A stretch of 64,000 nt of DNA, taken from the NCBI RefSeq assembly GCF_947500705.1, contig NZ_CANMSY010000001.1:496001-560000 (forward strand), in the 5' to 3' direction. How positions within the stretch are numbered: position 1 is the first letter of the stretch; each line of letters starts with the position of its first letter. Shown here in pieces: positions 37,096-46,260 of the stretch. This DNA comes from an uncultured Brachybacterium sp. (GTDB lineage: Bacteria; Actinomycetota; Actinomycetes; Actinomycetales; Dermabacteraceae). A program made the position numbers and the translations under genes. The notes beneath the pieces were generated by a model. That model saw only the letters and a program-made list of their open reading frames with translations. It searched no databases and was not told the origin of the DNA.

Positions 37096-37191
37096 TCGCG
37101 TCCTCAGACGGCTCCTTCTTCGTCGACAGTTCTCCGTCCACAGTTCTCCGTCCACCGCACCGCGACGAAGAAGCTCTCCGCCTGAGGGCAG

Positions 37192-38892
37192 TCATGCGGA
37201 GGGCTCGAGCAGCAGGCTCTTCCCGTCCACGGTGACCAGCGCCCTCCCGCCGCCGACGGGATGCACGCTGCTCACCTCCTCCGCCACAGTCGCCTCGACG
37301 GTGATCTCGCCGCTCGTCGCATCGATCACCCGCAGCCGCTGCGCTCCGCGCGGGTCCAGCGGTGATCTCCGTACCACCGGGTCCAGCACCACAGCGGTGC
37401 CTGCGACGAGGCGCCCGCGCACCGCGGCATCCGGGGACGAGAGCGGCAGGGTCCAGGTGTTCGCCCCGGTCGCGGTCTCATAGGCCACCAGCTGCCCCGA
37501 CGCGTTCGCGACGACCATCGCCCGGCCGTCGATCCCGATCCGGGCGGTGAACGCTTCGGCCTGTGCCACGCCGTCGGCACCGGGTGCGGTCCATGGCGCC
37601 CGCTGCTCGGAGGCGACGATCTCGCCGACGGTCTCGGCCCCCGCCTCGATGCCGGTGGCCAGCACCCTGCCCTGGTCGATCCGCACCGACCAGTCGCCGG
37701 CGGGGGACGCCGCCGACTCCCACAGCACCGCGCCGTCCTGGTGGGCGGTCGCGGTGAGCGCGCCCTCCTCGCCGGAGCAGACGGTGAGCACCAGCGGGAC
37801 CTCCCGCAGCGGGTCCTGCGGATGCGGTGACGGCCCGGTCGCAGCGATGCGGCAGTCGTCCTCGGGGCCCGCCAGGATGCGGCCGACGGGGAAGCCGGTG
37901 GCGGGGTCGAGCTGGACCCAGCCCTGAGCGGGATCGAAGCGCAGCGGCACCGCCGGGAGCACCCCCGTGGCGCGCGCGGCGTCCAGCAGGCCGGGGTGGG
38001 CGTCTGCCTGGGCGGGCATCTCCACGCCGAACGGATCGGCACCACGGGTCTGTTCGGCATCGAGGAGGGTCCACAGGGCAGCCTCGGGGTCGCTGAGGTC
38101 GTAGCCGCTGAGCCGGCAGAGCCCGTCCGTGCAGTGGCGCAGCACGAGGAGGTCGCCGGTCAGGGCGAGCGGGGTGCCCTCGAAGGTCTGTGCGGGGAAG
38201 TCTCCGTCCGGGGCGGAAGCGGTGGGGTCGAGCAGGAGCACCTCGGTGGCCGTCCCGGTGGCGCGGATCAGCCGGGTGCCGTCGGCGGAGAGGGAGAGCA
38301 CGTCGTCCGGGAGCGCCTCGACGCTGCGGGCTCGGTTCTCGTCCAGCAGCTGGGCGCCGCCGTCCGCTCGGCGCACGAGCACGGGCGTGCCGGGCTCCGG
38401 CAGGGAGTGCACGGTGTCGCCGTCGTCGAGGGCGTCGAGGGTCACCGTGACGAGGGACTGCTCCGAGAGCGGCTCCAGGCGGGTGGCGAGCACAGCCGGC
38501 ACAGTGAGTGCGAGCGCCAGGCCCAGAGCCGTGCCGCTGGCGAGCAAGGCCCGCGGGCGGGAACGGAGGTGGGTCCCGACCAGGGCGAGCAGGGCCGCTC
38601 CGGCTCCCAGTCCGGCGAGGATGCCCGCTGCCAGGCGCAGCGCGCCGAGCAGGAAGTGCTCCCCGAGCAGCGCGCAGATCCCCGCCACGGCGAGCAGCAC
38701 CACCGCGACCCCGAGGGCTGTCGTGGTGTCGACACCCGCGTCCTCGTCGGTCCCTGCACCTGCCCCTGCGCCCGTCCCTGTGCCGTCAGCCAGCAGCGGG
38801 CCGGACTCCCCTGCCACGCTGTCCGCGGTCGGGCCCTGCTCCGCCGGACCCTCGGCGTCGGGCTGCGGAGCCCAGGGCGACTGCGCGCTCAT
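37192..38892 (-). CDS. Membrane-anchored PQQ/beta-propeller-like protein
   Basis: A 566-residue protein. A cytoplasmic Gly/Ala/Thr-rich tail leads to three membrane helices (about 57-130: VAVVLLAVAGICALLG; LRLAAGILAGLGAGAALLALVG; LASGTALGLALALTVPAVLA). An extracellular part of about 430 residues follows with repeated beta strands of PQQ-propeller type (QLVAYETATGANTWTLPL; RLRVIDATSGEITVEATV). Four cysteines (HCTDGLC; DDC; TVCSG) could form disulfides outside the cell. Function is unknown. It is 22 bp downstream of tgt and probably co-transcribed. Confidence 0.75.
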   Translation of the reverse strand: MSAQSPWAPQPDAEGPAEQGPTADSVAGESGPLLADGTGTGAGAGAGTDEDAGVDTTTALGVAVVLLAVAGICALLGEHFLLGALRLAAGILAGLGAGAALLALVGTHLRSRPRALLASGTALGLALALTVPAVLATRLEPLSEQSLVTVTLDALDDGDTVHSLPEPGTPVLVRRADGGAQLLDENRARSVEALPDDVLSLSADGTRLIRATGTATEVLLLDPTASAPDGDFPAQTFEGTPLALTGDLLVLRHCTDGLCRLSGYDLSDPEAALWTLLDAEQTRGADPFGVEMPAQADAHPGLLDAARATGVLPAVPLRFDPAQGWVQLDPATGFPVGRILAGPEDDCRIAATGPSPHPQDPLREVPLVLTVCSGEEGALTATAHQDGAVLWESAASPAGDWSVRIDQGRVLATGIEAGAETVGEIVASEQRAPWTAPGADGVAQAEAFTARIGIDGRAMVVANASGQLVAYETATGANTWTLPLSSPDAAVRGRLVAGTAVVLDPVVRRSPLDPRGAQRLRVIDATSGEITVEATVAEEVSSVHPVGGGRALVTVDGKSLLLEPSA

Positions 38893-38914
38893 CGCCCGCT
38901 CACCGTCGGCCCGC

Positions 38915-40258
38915 TCACCGCGGAGAGCCGTAGTACGCGCCGGTCGTCTCCTCCCGCAGGGCATCGAAGTCACCGGAGCGGAGGGAGTCTCGGATCCGGT
39001 CCACCAGGCGCACCACGAAGCGTTCGTTGTGGATCGTGCACAGAGTCGAGGAGAGCATCTCCTTGGCCCGGAACAGGTGATGGACATAGGCCGCGGTGTA
39101 GTGGGTGCAGGTGTAGCAGTCGCAGCCCTCATCGATCGGGGCGAACCGGCGGCGGTACTTCGCACCGGTGAGGTTCACCCGGCCGGTGGCGGTGTAGACC
39201 GCGCTGTTGCGTGCCACCCGCGACGGGGAGACGCAGTCGAAGGTGTCGGCGCCGGCGGCGATCGCGACGAAGAGGTCGTCGACCTCGCTGATGCCCAGCA
39301 GGTGGCGCGGCTTCGCCTCGGGCAGCTCGTCGGTGACCCAGCCGACGATCGTGCCCAGGTTCTCCTTCTCGAGCGCCCCGCCGATGCCGAAGCCGTCGAA
39401 GGACCAGCCTTCCACGTCCATCGCCCCGAGGTCGCGGGAGGCCTGGCGGCGCAGGTCCTCGTACTGGGCGCCCTGGATCACGCCCCACAGCTGCTGGTAG
39501 GGGCGGTGGGTGCGCTCGGCGGTGAGGCGGGCGTGCTCGGCGAGGCAGCGGATCGCCCACAGCCGGGTGCGCTCGAGCGCCCGCTCCTGGTAGCCCCGGG
39601 AGTTCATCAGGGTGGTCAGCTCGTCGAAGGCGAACATGATGTCCGCGCCCAGCCCGTGCTGGATCTGCATCGAGATCTCGGGGGTGAAGCGGTGCTCGTC
39701 GCCGTTGATGAAGGAGCGGAACGTGACACCGTCGTCATCGACGTGAGCCAGGCGGTCCTTGCCCTCGGCGACGTCGTCATCCTCGCCCGAGGAGGTGCGC
39801 GCCTTCTCGCCGCCGGAGAACTCGCTCGAGAGCACCTTCTTGAACCCGGCGCCGAGGCTCATCACCTGGAAGCCGCCGGAATCGGTGTAGCTGGGGCCGG
39901 GCCAGTTCATGAACGCGCCCAGGCCACCGGCCTCGTCGACCAGATCGTGGCCGGGCTGGAGGTAGAGGTGATAGGCGTTGGCGAGCAGCGCCTGCGCACC
40001 GAGGTCGCTCATCGACTCCGGCAGCACCGCTTTGACCGTGGCCTTGGTGCCCACGGGGATGAAGGCCGGGGTCCGGATCTGTCCATGCGGGGTGGTGAGC
40101 ACCCCGGCGCGCGCCTTCTCCCCGTGACGAGCCGTGATCTCGAATCCGCAGTCGTCGGGCGCTGGTGCGGCGAGAGTCGGCGTGGCGGGGGTCGACGCGG
40201 CAGGGGTCGACGCGGCGGGAATCGGTGCGGCGGTCGGGTCGGTGCTGGGAGCGGTCAC
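38915..40258 (-). CDS. tgt: tRNA-guanine transglycosylase
   Basis: A 447-residue Tgt-family enzyme exchanging guanine-34 for a queuine-type base in tRNAs with GUN anticodons. General acid/base D126 is in GPSYTDSGGFQVMSLG. The nucleophile is D341 in FDCVSPSRVARNSAVYT, where the usual PTRNxRNG pattern is altered. The Zn site begins CDCYTC. An Ala/Pro/Thr-rich N-terminal tail of about 35 residues and an acidic insert (SSGEDDDVAEGKD) lengthen it relative to E. coli Tgt (375 residues). GTG 40258 has GAGGC directly upstream. No preQ1 or queuosine biosynthesis genes are in the window. Confidence 0.9.
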   Translation of the reverse strand: MTAPSTDPTAAPIPAASTPAASTPATPTLAAPAPDDCGFEITARHGEKARAGVLTTPHGQIRTPAFIPVGTKATVKAVLPESMSDLGAQALLANAYHLYLQPGHDLVDEAGGLGAFMNWPGPSYTDSGGFQVMSLGAGFKKVLSSEFSGGEKARTSSGEDDDVAEGKDRLAHVDDDGVTFRSFINGDEHRFTPEISMQIQHGLGADIMFAFDELTTLMNSRGYQERALERTRLWAIRCLAEHARLTAERTHRPYQQLWGVIQGAQYEDLRRQASRDLGAMDVEGWSFDGFGIGGALEKENLGTIVGWVTDELPEAKPRHLLGISEVDDLFVAIAAGADTFDCVSPSRVARNSAVYTATGRVNLTGAKYRRRFAPIDEGCDCYTCTHYTAAYVHHLFRAKEMLSSTLCTIHNERFVVRLVDRIRDSLRSGDFDALREETTGAYYGSPR

Positions 40259-40390
40259 CGCCTCATGATCCCACGACCATCTGCGGCTCCCGGCTCTGGC
40301 AGAACCTCCGCAATGTGCCGCTCCCCGCATCGCCACCGCCCTAGGATCAGCCGTACCCTGCCTTCCCACCTCCCCTCCAGGACATCTGCG

Positions 40391-41377
40391 ATGACCCCGC
40401 CGACTCCAGCTCCGTCCACTCCCACGCCGTCGGCCCAGCCCGTCGGGGCCCGCGCCGAGGCGCCCCTGCGCAGGCCTGCGCTCGCCGTCACCGTGCTCGC
40501 TGGAACAGTGGTCCTCACCGGCATGATCGAGCTGCTGCTCCAGCTCCTGCAGAGCCAGCTCGAGTGGATGCAATACGTGGTCCAGGGTTCTTACCTGGTC
40601 CTGGTCCCGGTCTCTCTGGCTTTCGGTGCCTCGGTGCTCTGGCTGCTCGCCGCCTCCGGCATCACCCGCGTCGACGCACGGCGCGTCTCCCGCCTGCCGC
40701 TGCTCATGCTGGGTCTGCTGGCGCTGTCGGCGTTGCTGGCACCGGCGGGCCAGCTGCTGGCCCTGCTGCTGCGGCTGATCGGGGTGGGCGATGAGAGCGC
40801 TGTCGGATACGGCCTGCGCACGTCGATCGGTGCCGGGCTCACCAGCGGCGGCACGATCCTGCTCACCGTCATCATCGGCGTGCTCGCGCTGCTGCTGCTC
40901 AAGCGCCCACCGCGGGCCGAGCGCACGCTCCGGATCCCGGTGGGCCCGGTGCCGGTCGCCGTGGCGCTGTTGATCACTGCGCTGCTCCTGGCTGCGTCAG
41001 TGCCGATCCAGAACGTGATCTCCAGCTGGATAGCTCTCGACTGGGAGGCCCTGCAGATTCTGTTCTCACTGCTCACCGTGACCAAGGGGCTGCTGGCCGC
41101 TCTGCTCGTCCTCGCCATGGGTCTGCTGCTCGCCCTCACCGCCGGACGGACGCGGAGGGTCCTCTGGGCAGGGTTCATCGCCTACTGGGTCACGCGGGTG
41201 CTCGCAGCCGTGCTGGTACGCATCTTCGTGTTCCAGATGCTGAGCGGGGCGGCGACCGACGGGGGATGGCTGACCCCCGTCGCCTGGACGGCCGATGTCA
41301 TCGGCGCTCTGATGCTGGCGGCGACCGCGGTGGTGGTGATCGTGCGGCTGGTACCGCGCGCCGATTCCAAGAGCTGA
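40391..41377 (+). CDS. Polytopic membrane protein of unknown function
   Basis: A 328-residue protein with a short Pro/Thr-rich tail and about eight hydrophobic helices, among them LAVTVLAGTVVLTGMIELLL, LVLVPVSLAFGASVLWLLA, ILLTVIIGVLALLLL and VAVALLITALLLAASV. ATG 40391 starts 132 bp from the divergent tgt start. A TAGGAT hexamer (40342-40347) is a possible -10. No conserved catalytic or transport motif is recognisable. Confidence 0.75.
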   Translation: MTPPTPAPSTPTPSAQPVGARAEAPLRRPALAVTVLAGTVVLTGMIELLLQLLQSQLEWMQYVVQGSYLVLVPVSLAFGASVLWLLAASGITRVDARRVSRLPLLMLGLLALSALLAPAGQLLALLLRLIGVGDESAVGYGLRTSIGAGLTSGGTILLTVIIGVLALLLLKRPPRAERTLRIPVGPVPVAVALLITALLLAASVPIQNVISSWIALDWEALQILFSLLTVTKGLLAALLVLAMGLLLALTAGRTRRVLWAGFIAYWVTRVLAAVLVRIFVFQMLSGAATDGGWLTPVAWTADVIGALMLAATAVVVIVRLVPRADSKS

Positions 41378-41513
41378 CCCGTGCGGAGCTGAGGCGCAGA
41401 GAGCTATGTCGCGATCGAAATGAACCGCGATCGCTTCCGGCCGGATCCACTAGGATCCACCGCAGCGCCGGGATCGGGAAGCCGCCCGTCCGCGGCAGTC
41501 GTGGCCATCGGCC

Positions 41514-44105
41514 GTGCGGAAGGGGATCGCGATCAGCTCGCCCAACGATCCGCGGCACCCTCCCCACGAGGGGTCGCCCACCCCCGCGCACGACGAGGAG
41601 GAGCAGGCACCGCAGAGTTCCGGAGCCAGCGCCTGGGAGCAGCCCGCGCACGACGAGGAGGCACCGGGGGCGGCACCCCTTGACGTCTGGACCCAGGATC
41701 CGGCCGTCGAGCCGGACCGCGCGCCCGCACCCGCACCCGCACCCGCACCCGCACCCGCACCCGCACCCGCACCCGCACATGCTGCCGCGTCGCCGCCCCG
41801 TTCGGATCTCTCGGCCTGGACCGCGGGCCCGCTGCCCTCGGTGACCTCCTCCCTCGGGGACTGGCTGCAGGGCCCGGCCGAGCTGCAGGCCGAGCGGGAG
41901 GCTGAGGACGCCTGGTCCACGAGCGACTCGGTCTCCGGGACCTGGCGGCCACGCGGCGAGGCGGGCCGCTCCCGCAGCTCGCAGCACTCCCCCGTCGGCC
42001 CCGCCGAGGACGCGGAGTCCACGCCCACGTTTCCCGGTGCACCCACTGCTCTCCCCGACTCCCGGCCCGCCTTCCGGCGCGAGCTGCACGGCCTGCGCGC
42101 AGTCGCGCTGGGACTGGTCGCGATCTACCACATCTGGCTCGGCCGGGTCTCCGGCGGGGTGGACGTCTTCCTGTTCCTCTCGGCCTTCTTCCTCACCGGC
42201 ACCTTCATACGCCGGCTGGAGAACGGCCGCCCGCTGGGCGTGCCCCGCTACTGGCTGCACACCTTCAAGCGGCTGCTGCCCCCCTCGGCGGTGACGATCC
42301 TGCTGGTCCTCGTGGCGACCGCGGCGTTCCTCCCCGCCTCGATGTGGCAGACGATCATGCAGGAGGCGGTGGCCTCCGCGGCGTATCTGCAGAACCTGCT
42401 GCTGGTGCTGCTGCAGGTGGACTACCACGCCCGCGACGCCGGCGCCGCCTCACCCCTGCAGCATTTCTGGTCCCTCAGCGTGCAGGGGCAGGCCTTCGTG
42501 GTCTGGCCTCTGCTGTTCCTGCTGGTGGCGCGGCGGGCTCGGGCCGGGAAGCCGGTCCGCAGACCGCTGATCGCGATCATCGCGCTGATCGGCGCCGCAT
42601 CCCTGACCTGGTCGATCATCTCGACCCGGAGTCAGCAGGAGATCGCCTACTTCGACACCGCGGCCAGGATGTGGGAGTTCGCCGCCGGGTCCCTGCTGGC
42701 CCTCGCCCTGCCGGTGCTGGATCGGCTCACCGGGGCCCGTCGGCCGGAGGATGGGCAGGCACCTCGCCATCGGACCCTGCGTGCGCTGACCGGTTGGGCG
42801 GGCATTGCCGGGCTGCTGGCCTGCGGGATCCTGCTGGACGTCTCCTCGATGTTCCCGGGCTGGATCGCGATCTGGCCGCTGGCCGCCGCGGGTGCCGTGG
42901 TGGTCGCCGGATACTCGGGTCGCCGCTGGGGTGTGGATGCAGTGCTGTCCACCCGCCCGGCGGCCTTCATCGGCGACATCTCCTACGCGCTGTACCTCGT
43001 GCACTGGCCGATCCTGGTGATCTGGCTGCACCACAGCGGGCAGGAGCGCGCCGGGCTCCTGGACGGCCTGGTGGTGCTGGTCGGCTCCCTGCTGCTGGCC
43101 TGGCTGGTGACCCGGGCGGTGGATGCGCCGGTGCGTCGCTCCCGCTGGCTCGAGGCGAAGCCCTGGCGCGCGCTGACCGCGATCGCCCTGAGCTTCGCGC
43201 TGGTCGCGGGTGCAGCCGGGGGATGGTGGATGGTCCTGCACCGCGAGCAGCCGCAGCCGCCGGTGGCCGAGGGGCCGAGCCTCGCGACCGACGAGGTCGC
43301 CACCGTGACCCCGCCGGATGTGCAGCCCTACGGCTGGCAGCTCGGGCAGCAGTGGCCCACGCTCCCCGAGAGCTGCAGCGGCCGCTGGGAGCCTGAGCGC
43401 ACTTTCCCCCATGTGCGCTGTCAGCAGCTGCTGCCGGGCGACGCGACCGCGAGCGAGACCATCGTGGTGGTCGGCAGCTCGCACTCCCGCCAGTTCATCC
43501 CCGCCGTGCTGCCCACCGCCACCGGGCGGGACGCGCAGGTCGTGAACCTCTCCATGGACGGCTGCGGCTTCCTCGCGGGCACCGAGCGCTGGCCCTACTG
43601 CGCGGGCTATGACGAGTACGTGCTGGAGTACCTCGACGCCGTCGAGCCCGAGGTGGTGCTCACCACCGTGACCCAGACCTTCGACGACGGCACCGAGGAG
43701 ATCCTCCCCGAGGGCACCGCCGGCGCGCTGCAGACGCTCCTGGACCGCGGCATCGACGTGATCGCCGTCCGCGACACCCCGCGCTGGGGACAGGACCAGT
43801 ACCAGTGCGCCGAGGCCGTGATCGATCGCGGCGGCACCCCGGCCGACGCCGACGCCGCCTGCGGCGCCGACGTCGAGGACAAGCTCGCTCCCGAGAACCC
43901 CGCCGCTCCGCTGGCCGTGCTCAGCACCCCGGAGGCGTCGGTGACGCTGCTCGATCTCACACCGCAGATCTGCCCCGACGGGCGCTGCTCGCCAGTGCTC
44001 GGAGACACCTACGTCTACATGGACGACAATCACCTGACCAGGCTCTTCGTGGAGGAGTCGCTGGCACCCGCGGCGACTCGGGAGCTCGCGGCCGCGATGA
44101 TCTGA
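41514..44105 (+). CDS. OafA-type acyltransferase fused to SGNH domain
   Basis: An 863-residue envelope-modifying O-acyltransferase. A disordered cytoplasmic tail of about 185 residues contains nine Pro-Ala pairs encoded by a hexanucleotide repeat. Acyltransferase_3 follows (about 187-560, some ten helices), opening ELHGLRAVALGLVAIYHIW with GGVDVFLFLSAFFLTG and HFWSLSVQGQAFV. The extracellular SGNH domain (about 600-863) has the Ser nucleophile S656 in VVGSSHSRQF and the D-x-x-H motif D837-H840. Such proteins acetylate wall polysaccharides or peptidoglycan. GTG 41514 is the furthest upstream start; TAGGAT at 41451-41456 is a possible -10. A paralogue lies at 47647-49806. Confidence 0.88.
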   Translation: MRKGIAISSPNDPRHPPHEGSPTPAHDEEEQAPQSSGASAWEQPAHDEEAPGAAPLDVWTQDPAVEPDRAPAPAPAPAPAPAPAPAPAHAAASPPRSDLSAWTAGPLPSVTSSLGDWLQGPAELQAEREAEDAWSTSDSVSGTWRPRGEAGRSRSSQHSPVGPAEDAESTPTFPGAPTALPDSRPAFRRELHGLRAVALGLVAIYHIWLGRVSGGVDVFLFLSAFFLTGTFIRRLENGRPLGVPRYWLHTFKRLLPPSAVTILLVLVATAAFLPASMWQTIMQEAVASAAYLQNLLLVLLQVDYHARDAGAASPLQHFWSLSVQGQAFVVWPLLFLLVARRARAGKPVRRPLIAIIALIGAASLTWSIISTRSQQEIAYFDTAARMWEFAAGSLLALALPVLDRLTGARRPEDGQAPRHRTLRALTGWAGIAGLLACGILLDVSSMFPGWIAIWPLAAAGAVVVAGYSGRRWGVDAVLSTRPAAFIGDISYALYLVHWPILVIWLHHSGQERAGLLDGLVVLVGSLLLAWLVTRAVDAPVRRSRWLEAKPWRALTAIALSFALVAGAAGGWWMVLHREQPQPPVAEGPSLATDEVATVTPPDVQPYGWQLGQQWPTLPESCSGRWEPERTFPHVRCQQLLPGDATASETIVVVGSSHSRQFIPAVLPTATGRDAQVVNLSMDGCGFLAGTERWPYCAGYDEYVLEYLDAVEPEVVLTTVTQTFDDGTEEILPEGTAGALQTLLDRGIDVIAVRDTPRWGQDQYQCAEAVIDRGGTPADADAACGADVEDKLAPENPAAPLAVLSTPEASVTLLDLTPQICPDGRCSPVLGDTYVYMDDNHLTRLFVEESLAPAATRELAAAMI
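41724..41777. repeat. Nine perfect copies of CCCGCA
   Basis: A 54-bp perfect hexanucleotide array inside the acyltransferase coding region encodes nine Pro-Ala pairs in the cytoplasmic tail. Slippage would change tail length while keeping the frame. Confidence 0.95.
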
Positions 44106-44232
44106 GCCGGGGGCGGAACCTGCACCGGCCGCGCGTCGGCCGGCCCGGGGGTCGGCGGCAGGTGCGCCGACTAGCATGTGCCCGACCCCGGGGCGTTCGT
44201 GCCCGCTCGAGTAGGAAGCAGGTGCACCCCAC

Positions 44233-46260
44233 GTGGACGTCCTGAGGATCATCGCCACTCTGGGAGCGGCGCTGCTGATCCTCGGTGCTCCCGGCCTGCC
44301 GACGGTGCTCGCGCTGCGGCTGCGGCCGCTGACCGCGGTCGCCGCCGTCGCGCCGGCCTCGCTGCTGATGATCACGATCGCCGCGGAGGTCGGCCATCTG
44401 CTCGGCATTCCCTGGACGGTCGCCTCGCCGCTCGTGCTCGGGCTGCTGCTGGGCGGTGCCCTGTGGCCGATCAGACGCCGTCAGGCGCTCGCCGCAGCGA
44501 CCAGGATCGACTCCTCCTCCGGGCACGATCCCCGGGGCTCCGGGCTGCCCGCACCACGATTCCTGGAGACCCGCCGTGGCCGCGCCGCGGCGAGCCTCAT
44601 CGGCCTGACCATCGGCGGCGGCGTCCTGCTGGCGCGCGTGCTGCCGATGATGGGCGGGATCCACGCCCTCAGCCAGACCTACGACAACATCTACCACCTC
44701 AATGCCGTCCGTCATATTCTGCGCGCCGGAGACGGCTCCGCCTGGGTCGTCGGGGGGATGACCGCGATGCCGGGCACCGAGGTCTACTACCCGGCAATCT
44801 GGCACCAGGCGGTCAGCCTCGTCACCCAGGTCTCCGGCCAGGACATCATCCTCGCCTCCAATGTGGTGATGCTGCTGGTCGCTGTCGTGCTGTGGCCGGT
44901 GGGGCTCATGACCCTGATGCGCACCTGCACCACCGCGGGTCCTGTCGGCTGGATGGCCGCGGGCATCCTCGCGGGCGTCACCGGCGCCTTCCCGCTGACC
45001 CTGATGCACTGGGGCATCGTGCTGCCCTACTTCCTCGCGATGGCCTTCATGCCGATGGTCGTGGTCCTGATCAGCCACCTCGCCGGGTTGGTCCCCCGCT
45101 CGCCGCAGCAGCTGACCGTCCCGCAGCTGGCCGTGCTGCTGCCGGTGGTCTGCGGCACCGTCGCGCTCGCCCACCCCCAGGGCGTCTTCGTGGGCATGGT
45201 GCTGGGCCTGCCGATCCTGGTCTGGGGGACCTTGGCCCGGGCAGGCGACCGCTTCGTCTCGCGGAAGTCGCCGGCGCTCGACCGTCCTCGGCTGTGGCCG
45301 CTCACGCTGCTCACCGTCGTGGCACTGGTCGGCTCCGCCGCAGTGTGGATCCGCTTCCGGCCCGTCGAGTCCTCGGCGGTGTGGAAGCCGAACTCCTCGC
45401 TGAAGGAGGCGATCGGTCAGGCGATCAGCATCTCTCCCAACGCCACCCCCACCTTCCTCCCGCTGGGCCTGGTGATGCTGGCCTGCGCCGCCTCCGTGCT
45501 GCTGCTGTCGCGATCTCGCTGGCTGCTGGCGCCCTGGCTCGTGGCCGCGGTGTTCTCCGTGCTCACGCGCAGCACCCCCGTCGGCGATCTCCGCTACCTC
45601 CTGCTCGGGAACTGGTACACGGACAACAACCGGGTCACCGCGATCATCGCCGTCGCCGCGATCCCTGTGCTCGCCCTCGGCATCGAGAGCCTCCAGCGCC
45701 TCGCCGGGCGCCGCTTCCCGCGGTTCGCCGGGACGCCCGGGCACCTGGTCGCCGCGCTCGCCGCGGTGCTCGTCCTGGCACTGGGCGTGCTCTCCCCCGC
45801 CTCGCAGGTCAACCGCAGCTACTTCGTGCCGGACTGGCAGTCCGGCGCGCTGCTCAGCGACGACGAGCGCGAGCTGCTCGAGCGGCTCCCCGAGGTCGTC
45901 CCCGAGGACGCGGTGATCGCGACCAACGCCTGGAACGGCAGCTCCCTGGCCTACGCCATCTCCGATCGGCAGGTGCTCAACACGTACATGAGCTTCCAGG
46001 CGGAGCCCGACGTGCATCTGCTGAACGCCGAACTCGACGAGGCCGGCACCGACCCCGAGGTCTGCGATGCCGCCGAAGAGCTGAACGTCGAGTACGCCCT
46101 GGACTTCGGCCCGCAGGAGATCCACGGCCGCACCGCCACCTACACCGGACTCAACGAGATCTCCGAGACGGGCTCCGCAGAGGTCGTGCTGCAGGTGGGC
46201 GAGGCGAAGCTGCTGCGCATGCTCCCCTGCCGGGGCACCGATGGTTCAATGAACCCGTGA
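44233..46260 (+). CDS. Large polytopic membrane protein, DUF6541/GT-C-like
   Basis: A 675-residue protein with about a dozen transmembrane helices and a C-terminal soluble domain of about 150 residues (SYFVPDWQSGALLSDDERELLERL...). The first external loop has SQTYDNIYHLNAVRHIL; an acidic residue followed by an aromatic there is reminiscent of GT-C lipid-linked sugar transferases. I assign it tentatively to DUF6541. GTG 44233 is preceded by GGAAGCAGG. Its stop overlaps the M18 aminopeptidase start (GTGA). It sits between two acyltransferase-SGNH genes, so a role in assembling or decorating a surface glycan is likely but inferred. Confidence 0.75.
   Translation: MDVLRIIATLGAALLILGAPGLPTVLALRLRPLTAVAAVAPASLLMITIAAEVGHLLGIPWTVASPLVLGLLLGGALWPIRRRQALAAATRIDSSSGHDPRGSGLPAPRFLETRRGRAAASLIGLTIGGGVLLARVLPMMGGIHALSQTYDNIYHLNAVRHILRAGDGSAWVVGGMTAMPGTEVYYPAIWHQAVSLVTQVSGQDIILASNVVMLLVAVVLWPVGLMTLMRTCTTAGPVGWMAAGILAGVTGAFPLTLMHWGIVLPYFLAMAFMPMVVVLISHLAGLVPRSPQQLTVPQLAVLLPVVCGTVALAHPQGVFVGMVLGLPILVWGTLARAGDRFVSRKSPALDRPRLWPLTLLTVVALVGSAAVWIRFRPVESSAVWKPNSSLKEAIGQAISISPNATPTFLPLGLVMLACAASVLLLSRSRWLLAPWLVAAVFSVLTRSTPVGDLRYLLLGNWYTDNNRVTAIIAVAAIPVLALGIESLQRLAGRRFPRFAGTPGHLVAALAAVLVLALGVLSPASQVNRSYFVPDWQSGALLSDDERELLERLPEVVPEDAVIATNAWNGSSLAYAISDRQVLNTYMSFQAEPDVHLLNAELDEAGTDPEVCDAAEELNVEYALDFGPQEIHGRTATYTGLNEISETGSAEVVLQVGEAKLLRMLPCRGTDGSMNP

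Noticed and set aside
41724-41777. Short repeat as a sign of a mobile element
   Set aside because: It is a simple-sequence hexanucleotide in frame with the acyltransferase, with no flanking inverted repeats or transposase.
43957-46125. Minus-strand frame of 722 codons opposite the DUF6541-like gene
   Set aside because: Rich in Gly/Arg/His/Gln as expected of a shadow; the plus-strand product has clear membrane helices.
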